Positions 58,328 through 64,000 of a stretch of 64,000 bases of DNA are shown in pieces. The notes under the pieces were generated by a model, which made no database searches, was not told where the DNA came from, and worked only from the letters and a program-made list of their open reading frames with translations. Made by a program: the position numbers and the translations under genes. Position 1 is the stretch's first letter; each line of letters begins with the position of its first letter. Origin of the DNA: Panaeolus papilionaceus. Taxonomy: Eukaryota > Basidiomycota > Agaricomycetes > Agaricales. The stretch is taken from contig JADNRZ010000014.1 in assembly GCA_015501605.1 (NCBI GenBank), positions 124,001-188,000 of the forward strand, read 5' to 3'.

Positions 58328-59200
58328 TTATAACGCCTCAATTTTGCCCGACATGTACATTTGCCCAAATACCTTCCATGCCTCAGCTTCACTACCTGAT
58401 TTCATCCTTCTGGCTCGAGAATGCGGTCCTGCAGCATTCCATGCTGCTACACTGGCATAATAGCACGCTTATTAGCCACAATAAACAATAGAAAAAGAAA
58501 TTCAAAAGCACTTACTTGCCATGATAAACACCAGGTCTGGCACCTCTAACAACAACATAAAAGGCAGTGTCCTCCTCCACAAATGGCTGGGAATGACAAG
58601 GAGAGATCAGAATAGATGATGAGGGACGAGATCCAGAGCGCTGAGGTGTCGAAGGCGGAGAGAGCGCTGAAAAACTCTGTGCAAGCGATGTGATGTCGCC
58701 ATTACTTCCTTGTTGTACCTGCCTGCGGGCGCATTCAGCTAAATCGGGCTTGCGGGCGACTTTGCTGTTCCAGGCCTGGATTGCATCGTCTACGGTTGCA
58801 AAGCCTAACCATGCGGCACCTGGCACATTATCGGTTGACCGCACAACCTCAGGCCTGTTCACAGCTTTGATAAGTTATTAATAGATTAGCAAAATAACAT
58901 TGTTAACGCACCAGCTATGAAAAATGCCAACCTTGCGCCCATTCCAGACACAGTAGGCATCAAAATTCTGACCTGGAGAGCGCTGACCCTGGTTGTGAAT
59001 GAATTTGGTATAGTGGGGAATGGGTGGGGATGGGTTAACGAGCTCAGGGTGTCCCACATCTGATTCGTGATCTGTCGCCGGCTCATCCGAGTCGTCTAAG
59101 ACCACGGTGAATCGGGCTGTGCGTTTGCTCTTCCTAAGTTCTGCTTGCTGTGAGATGAGAAGCCCTGTCAAGGACCGTGTCACTTACCTGGCATACTCAT
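58328..59200 (-). CDS. Transposon-borne protein with two RNase H1 N-terminal (hybrid-binding) -like domains
   Basis: Four exons: 59200-59188 (13 nt), 59143-58912, 58854-58516 and 58451-58328. Start MSMPAELRKSKRTARFTVVL. First domain: FDAYCVWNGRKVGIFHSW, joined by the intron to PEVVRSTDNVPGAAWLGFAT then VDDAIQAW. Second domain: AFYVVVRGARPGVYHG, joined to NVAAWNAAGPHSRARRMK then SEAEAWKVF. Both fit the pattern of the RNase H1 N-terminal domain, which binds RNA-DNA hybrids and double-stranded RNA: an aromatic and Val strand, G-R/A-x-x-G-I/V-Y/F, a conserved Trp, and a later A-W/F helix. No RNase H catalytic domain follows. The linker is Ser/Pro-rich. Intron phases match across all three junctions. 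Role in transposition is unknown; binding of hybrids or of the element's ends is speculation. Confidence 0.7.
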
Positions 59201-59418
59201 TATCAGTGTTAGTCAATGAGAAATGATTGATCGTTGAATTGCCTTATCGGTGAAATTGAACATCATCACGTGCTTGACACGACCCTGTGACTTTCGTGGT
59301 GTGTACGCGTTGTGTTGAGAATTAAACAAACTCTGTTGATTTGGTATTCGCTACAATGGTCGGGTATGTCTACTTTCTCTATCTTCCTCTAACCCCACGA
59401 CTCATTGCCCTATTCACC

Positions 59419-61241
59419 ATGGACTTGAGTCGAATTTTGAACAATCAAGCCACCCCCGTTATCTCAAACCCCACGGCACCTGCGGAAGGACATGTTGACA
59501 GCTCCCACACGCTGTCAAACGTTGACAGGTCTTCGGCTCCACTCCGAGGCCGGGAACCCTTAGCTCCCATCTCCATCAACACAACCTCCCACCTTCCCTC
59601 ACCAGTTCCTTCCTCTCCACCACCTGTTCCCTCGTCTCCCCCTCCTCAAACTAGCTCATGGTCTGAACGCAACCCCTCGTATCCAACACAACCCAAAGTT
59701 TCTCGCCCGGCGCCCAAGACCACCGCTGCAGGCAAGGCAGCAAAAAAACAACGCAAAGAAGAAAACCGTGCGAAGAAGGCATTGTTCGATGAAGCCGTGC
59801 AGGTTCTCATTGAACAACTCGAAGACGATATTCAGGAACTCGCCGAGCAGTTCAACAAGCCTGTTGCCGACATCAAGGCTATTGTCCTCAGCACAGCCAG
59901 CAAGCCAAAACGCAAACTAAGCGATGCCAACGTTTTGCTGATGCTAGAGGCTCATCTAGCTAACATCAGTAAGTGTCAACTCATATATTGTTTTTATTTT
60001 ATTTTTTTAATGATTTGTGCTAATATAGATAACGAGCCTGCTCAGCACGCGCTCAAGCAGCGCCTCCCCCGCATCCGTGTTGATCTTGCCAACAAAAAGT
60101 ACTCCACCGCCGAGATCAAAGCGGCGCACAAGTTCGCGGAGGAGCACAAAAAGTTCAAGGCCCAGGGAATACGGTCGAGCGAGAAGGCGGCGCAAACAGA
60201 CGCGCTGCACACCATGAACGACGTTAAGACTCAGGTGAGTAAGATCTACATCGTTCATGGCCATTACTTACATCTTTGTCCACTTGTTAGCTCACCGACC
60301 TGTTCTGGCGCTGCGGCATTGTGTCGTTGCTTCTCCTGAGCAGGTCCAGTGTCATGCAGACGTTCACGCCGGTCCTATTCGAGGTTGTTGGGTCTGGAGG
60401 GTTCTTCAAAGCCTGCCTGGGTAAGGAGGGCACGGAGTCCGTCCTCCTTTATGACCAGTTCAACTGCATTCGTGACATTGGTAAGTTTCATTGTTCCCTC
60501 TGACTACATGAATACTAGCTAATCATACCTACCATGAAACCTCTCAGCACTCCCCCCGCTCATTGCTACTAGTACCAAGAAGACTAAGAAGTCTACAGTG
60601 AAGCAGAAACAGAAGGAGGTGGTGCAACTTATCACCAAGCTTCTGGGTGAGTGTCCATCCCTGTACTATTATTAGAATGATGCTAACTACTACATGAAGC
60701 CGAAGCGACAAATCAGGCGTGTACTCAAATGAACTACACGTCCTACGACAAGTCCATCCGCTATCAACATCACGTCGAAATCGTTGGCTGGCCCCCTGCC
60801 GTCCCTTTCAAACGCCCTAGCACCATCACGAATGGCACCCACCTCAAGCTCCTTGTGGATGCGATCGCCGACGAGACGCTCCATTTCGCTCCCGTCTCGG
60901 CTCCGGACCTTGTGGCCCTGACGTCGAAATTCTCATCGACTATGAGCGCTGGCAAGGGTAAACGGAAACGGACCGAGAACGACGACGACGACGACGAGGA
61001 GGAAGATGAGAACAACGATGAGGAGGAGGATGAGGAAGACGAGGACAAAGACGACGATGAGGAGGAAGAGGAGGACAAAGATGAAGAGGAGGAGGAGGAG
61101 GAGGAGGACAGGATCAACGATGACGTGGATGTGCACGAGGGTGATAACGAGAGGGGTCGTCCGAACAAGAGGCGCCGTGTTTCGTCACAGTCTCAGGCCC
61201 GTAGTCGCTCCGTCCTCACCAACACTGATACTGAGGATTAA
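59419..61241 (+). CDS. KDZ-element cargo protein with VGWP motif and acidic C-terminus
   Basis: Five exons: 59419-59968, 60029-60234, 60291-60480, 60548-60646 and 60700-61241. Start MDLSRILNNQATPVISN; an upstream ATG at 59356 is possible. The N-terminus is Pro/Ser-rich (PSPVPSSPPPVPSSPPP), then a Lys-rich helix (AGKAAKKQRKEENRAKKALF), LTDLFWRCGIVSLLLLSRSS, a basic patch STKKTKKSTVKQKQKE and the block MNYTSYDKSIRYQHHVEIVG, WPPAVPFKRPSTI. I know the pattern 'Y-x-V-E-L-V-G-W-P ... P-S-x-I' from many agaricomycete predicted proteins of unknown function. A long run of Asp and Glu follows, then a nuclear-localisation-like RPNKRRRV. It is probably a nuclear protein; the acidic run is reminiscent of histone chaperones but that is not a homology claim. 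Confidence 0.7.
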
Positions 61242-61331
61242 TATATTTAGTTTCAATGTTTTTATCATTATTTTAAATGTTAACATGTATTAATCCCTCT
61301 AAATGTTTTTATTTAATCAAATTAATTAATA

Positions 61332-61690
61332 TACAATTTTTTCTGTATTTTTTGAGTGAATATTGAGTGAAATACTCGAGCTCATTGTGCGCAACGACGA
61401 GCTCAACATGTTTGATGGCGCTGACGAAGCGCGTGATGTCGGTGACAGCGTGGGGTCGGGATTGATGGTGAGCGACGGACCGGTAACACCTCCTGATGGT
61501 GTCCCGGAGGTTGCCGGTATACCCCTACCCCTACCCTACCCTAGGTATCTACTTTTTTTTCTCCAAGTCCCTCGTATTTTGGAGGGTTTCTGAAGAGTCT
61601 ATCTGGAAGGGAATTTTCCCTACAATTCCAGAGGGGTGATCGGGTGATCCGACGCCTAGAATCACAAGGCTGATACGGTAACCACAGGTG
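61332..61690 (-). repeat. Right terminal inverted repeat of the KDZ element
   Basis: Reverse complement of 53105-53463. It ends GGTAACCACAGGTG at 61690, immediately before the target duplication. Confidence 0.9.
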
Positions 61691-61698
61691 ACCGCACG
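61691..61698 (+). repeat. 8-bp target site duplication, right
   Basis: ACCGCACG, identical to 53097-53104. Confidence 0.9.
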
Positions 61699-62094
61699 AG
61701 ACGACTACCAAGGGGTAGGTCGAATCGAGGGTTCCCAGAGACCTGACACGTGAAACTCACGCGAAAGAGACACCGGAAGGTCGAGGAAGAACCTCAGACC
61801 TCAGTGCGAAGGCGGGAACAACGCGCCAAAACCTGAGCGCTGGGGGCAAACGTTGGACTGTCAGAGCCAATCCAACGAGCCAATGCCAACGCTAGAGAAG
61901 GGAGTAGGTGGGAGGGACGCAAAAAACGAGTCGAGAGTGTGAACGAGCACGAGTAAGCTAACACCACTGCAGGATAGTGGCAGTGGTAAAAGATGAAGAG
62001 AGAAAAACTCGCGAGCCCATCGATAAAGATGAGAGGCTCGACGAGAAAGGATATATTATCATTAAGCTAAATACAGGAGAGGTTGAGTGGTTCC
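61699..62094 (+). repeat. Hairpin-ended repeat, middle part between two insertions
   Basis: This contains ACCTGAGCGCTGGGGGCAA, GAGCCAATGCCAACGCTAG, GAAGGGAGTAGGTGGGAGGG, CGCGAGCCCATCGATAAAG and AGGCTCGACGAGA, matching 43140-43500 in the same order. It ends at GTGGTTCC (62087-62094), the left target duplication of the next insertion. Confidence 0.65.
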
Positions 62095-62812
62095 AGGACC
62101 CGGGAAGCTCTCGGGTACTTTTGTCCAGTTTTCGCGTTTTTCTGGGGCGATTTTAGACGTTTTCGTGTCCGCTTTATCGCGTTTTTCAGGCCCAAATCAT
62201 GGTTAGCTGTCCGGTTTTCGCGTATTTGAGGCAAGGGGTCTAGGCCAAAAATAAAATAAAATAGCTGATGGCACATCAGTCTCACCTAGATATGGATCGG
62301 TATTGCACTCGCTTAGACTTGGCCATCTTACAATCCACGAGGTTACATCTGAAATTAGCATTTCTCAGTGAAACATGGACACAAAAGTCATAAATAAAAT
62401 TTAGCGAGCATAACAGTATTTCACTGACCCTATATATCATATTTGCGTCCTTCCTGTGATCTCGAATAATTCATTCAATATGTATATACCCTATTACAAA
62501 AGTCTATATTTTGAAGTGCTCTTTGTGTTGGTGAGAATGGAAGCTAGATATAACTAGCCCTGTCATACAGTCATGTGCTCAGCATTGCTAAGAAATAGTT
62601 TACAAGAAGTACGAAGGTCCTAGGTAGTGCAGACAAATGGGGGCCCCTTTGTACGAGGTGTACGCAGGTCGCGCGCAGTGCGCGCGCAAAAATTTCCTTT
62701 TATGGACGATTACAAATCAATCTTGTCCGATTTCGCGTATTTTAGACCCCAATCCATCGCGTATTTCAGGCCAGAACTCTGGACAATACCTAGGGGGAGC
62801 TTCCCGGGTCCT
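62095..62812. mobile_element. 718-bp MITE (hAT-like, 8-bp target duplication)
   Basis: Inverted ends AGGACCCGGGAAGCTC agree over the first 16 bases; inside them TTTTGTCCAG and TATTGTCCAG also correspond. The flanks carry the direct repeat GTGGTTCC at 62087-62094 and 62813-62820. Interior repeats of the type TTTTCGCGT and TCGCGTATTT recur on both sides. No transposase frame is present. The hAT assignment rests only on the 8-bp duplication and short ends. Confidence 0.75.
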
Positions 62813-62820
62813 GTGGTTCC

Positions 62821-62889
62821 CTGTCACCCTGTGTGCTACCTCGTTTCTTATCCTTAGATGAGCGGACCTTACGGTCCGCCCCATCGTCA
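62821..62889 (+). repeat. Hairpin-ended repeat, right end
   Basis: It resumes after the MITE and ends in the hairpin at 62857-62885 followed by GTCAA, as in the copy ending at 43556. Confidence 0.6.
62857..62885. repeat. Conserved palindromic hairpin (copy 3)
   Basis: GATGAGCGGACC, loop TTAC, then GGTCCGCCCCATC. Compared with the copy at 43522-43550 the stem differs by GGGCC/GGCCC versus GGACC/GGTCC, a paired change that keeps the stem. Confidence 0.7.
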
Positions 62890-63152
62890 AGCCAGGGATA
62901 GTGTTGATAGTGACAGGTTAAAGTTGCCTTTTGATGATTCACGTCACAATTCTGATTCCATCTGGCTCACAAGTCCCTTTTCCTTCCATTCCCTCTCGAC
63001 ACATTTGAATCTTTGTCTAAAAAGCCTCCGCAGAATTGCCACATTCATCAGTTCAACGAATTCTCTCTTTTGAACTTGGAATTTTGCGGTGGCCGGGCAA
63101 GGTTGAAGTACGTCGGTAAAATGAGGTAGCGACCCGTGAAGCCATTTCGAAA

Positions 63153-63236
63153 GGGCACATGGTGTAGTTGGTTATCACGCTCGCTTAGCATTCCTTGGTT
63201 TGCGAGAGGTGTTGGGTTCAATTCCCAATGTGTCCA
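63153..63236 (+). tRNA. tRNA-Ala(AGC) with a 10-nt intron
   Basis: Acceptor GGGCACA paired with TGTGTCC: relative to the other two alanine tRNAs, the pair at position 5-68 has changed from G-C to A-T on both strands of the stem. Anticodon arm, T arm and discriminator A are unchanged. The intron is 10 bases. A strong T-run (GTTTTTTT) follows. Confidence 0.92.
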
Positions 63237-63478
63237 TGTTTTTTTCTCTCTCTCGTGCTCAGTGTTGTTGCTGTCTGCACTTCGCATGTCCAACATGTTC
63301 ATAATCGACCACGAGGAGGTGTGTAGCACGAAACATTGGGCAATGATCCTGTGTTAGGTCGGCATATTATACTTTGTGCATTGAACAGACGAAAAAAGAG
63401 GTAACTATCGAAAGCAGAGTAAGACAGCAAATGAGGCAGGTTAATTATATGTGTGATTAGTGGTAAAGTGCGCAGTGT

Positions 63479-64000
63479 TCACAGGGATGCGATGACAGAT
63501 GTTAGCCAGGCGTTGCTTTCGATCTGGGGTTTGAATGCGTCGAGCGAGCTCTTCAGCTGTGCCAAGTCTGATTCGGAAGGGTCGTCCAAATCCATAGCGT
63601 CCTCATTGTCTGACTTGGAGGCCCAAGTTCGGAAGAATTCTTCCATTATCTTGACTCCTTCTTCGACTGAGGCATCAGGAGCCCGAGGTGTACTTTCAGC
63701 TGTTTGAATCGTTAGTAATGTATTGATAGAATGCCTTAATTTTTTTCTTACCACCTGCGAAGTCTTCGAGTTCTTCCGTGTTCTTTTGCGCAAGCTGGTG
63801 ACCTCATTAGGTATCATCAACTCCAGACCAACGAGACAACATACCTTGATGACATCCTCAGGGAAATTTGCCAGTCTGGCGACATGAATACCAAAGCTTT
63901 GGTCAGAGACGCCTGATATGACCTGATGAGAACTAAATCCTTAGAGTAAAAAATGTATCGTAACGTACCTGGCTTCACCTGGTACAGCAAGGTGATATCC
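63479..64000 (-). CDS. MSH2: DNA mismatch repair protein MSH2, C-terminal exons (partial)
   Basis: MutS homologue that forms MutS-alpha and MutS-beta and recognises mismatches and loops in nuclear DNA. Only the end is in the window. Exons: beyond 64000 to 63969, 63912-63845, 63794-63755 and 63699-63479. They read ITLLYQVKPG, VSDQSFGIHVARLANFPEDV, IK then LAQKNTEELEDFA, and an end with VEEGVKIMEEFFRTWASKSD and DAFKPQIESNAWLTSVIASL. The block 'Y-V-x-P-G-x-x-D-Q-S-F-G-I-H-V-A' is diagnostic for MSH2. The ATPase and mismatch-binding domains lie outside. Confidence 0.9.

Larger units (their letters stand above)
53105..61690. mobile_element. Complete KDZ-type DNA transposon, 8,586 bp
   Basis: Bounded by terminal inverted repeats starting CACCTGTGGTTACC and by an 8-bp direct duplication. 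The inverted repeats run from 53105 to about 53463 and 61332 to 61690, and agree base for base in everything I compared. Inside are a KDZ transposase (53522-56833, minus), a gene with two RNase H1 N-terminal-like domains (58328-59200, minus), a zinc-finger-like fragment (58050-58247, minus) and an acidic nuclear-type protein (59419-61241, plus). KDZ (Kyakuja-Dileera-Zisupton) elements were described in fungi as a separate transposase class often carrying extra genes. Intact ends, the intact target duplication and open frames point to recent insertion. Confidence 0.9.

Noticed and set aside
60770..61168. Minus-strand frame of poly-serine opposite the acidic run
   Set aside because: Low-complexity shadow of the Asp/Glu codons of the real plus-strand gene.
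1..64000. CRISPR arrays, bacterial operons, ribosome binding sites or origins
   Set aside because: Introns, tRNA introns and gene families show a fungal nuclear genome; no spaced direct-repeat array was seen.

Overview
This window is nuclear DNA of a filamentous basidiomycete, most likely a mushroom-forming agaricomycete. The genes are split by many short GT-AG introns of about 48-60 bases. The proteins are fungal (CIA1, snurportin-1, METTL18/Hpm1, HSP60, MSH2, a membrane-anchored glyoxal oxidase). The mobile DNA includes a KDZ-type transposon, a class known to be expanded in mushroom genomes. I cannot name the species. Exon boundaries were set by reading splice sites and protein motifs by eye, so single junctions may be off.

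Layout. 0-10 kb: the 3' part of a MATE transporter with three unusually long introns and two micro-exons, mitochondrial ribosomal protein uS8m, and an MFS transporter. 10-15 kb: a small F-box cluster on the minus strand, with two full genes and one internally deleted relic. 15-24 kb: snurportin-1, a poorly resolved EF-hand locus, the Fe-S assembly factor CIA1, an intron-containing tRNA-Asp and a secreted S1/P1 nuclease. 23.7-36 kb: two tandem paralogues of unknown function, a serine hydrolase, a protein of about 1,370 residues that looks ARM-repeat-like, METTL18 and an unrecognised small gene. 36-42.5 kb: a group II PLP-dependent decarboxylase with a long C-terminal extension, a tRNA-Ala and HSP60 with a TATA box and heat-shock-element-like upstream array. 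43-44.5 kb: a repeat island with hairpin-ended elements and a tRNA-Ala relic. 45-52 kb: a probable GPI-anchored protein, a single-pass membrane protein and a membrane-anchored glyoxal oxidase. 52.7-63.3 kb: a nested mobile-element region lying between two tRNA-Ala genes. 63.5 kb to the end: the C-terminal exons of MSH2.

The most notable object is the nest at 52.9-62.9 kb. A complete element of 8,586 bp (53105-61690) has perfect terminal inverted repeats of about 360 bp and an 8-bp target duplication. It carries a multi-exon KDZ transposase, a gene with two RNase H1 N-terminal (hybrid-binding) -like domains, and an acidic nuclear-type protein with a VGWP motif. It sits inside a copy of an older hairpin-ended repeat, and a separate 718-bp MITE with its own 8-bp duplication sits in the same copy.

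A second theme is extreme exon structure: exons of 5, 13, 19, 20, 20, 21, 25 and 28 nt are needed to rebuild conserved protein motifs, and two GC-AG introns are inferred. Most genes are single housekeeping or secretion loci and do not form an obvious pathway cluster. The glyoxal oxidase and its membrane-protein neighbour both look like cell-surface proteins, but they need not be functionally linked.
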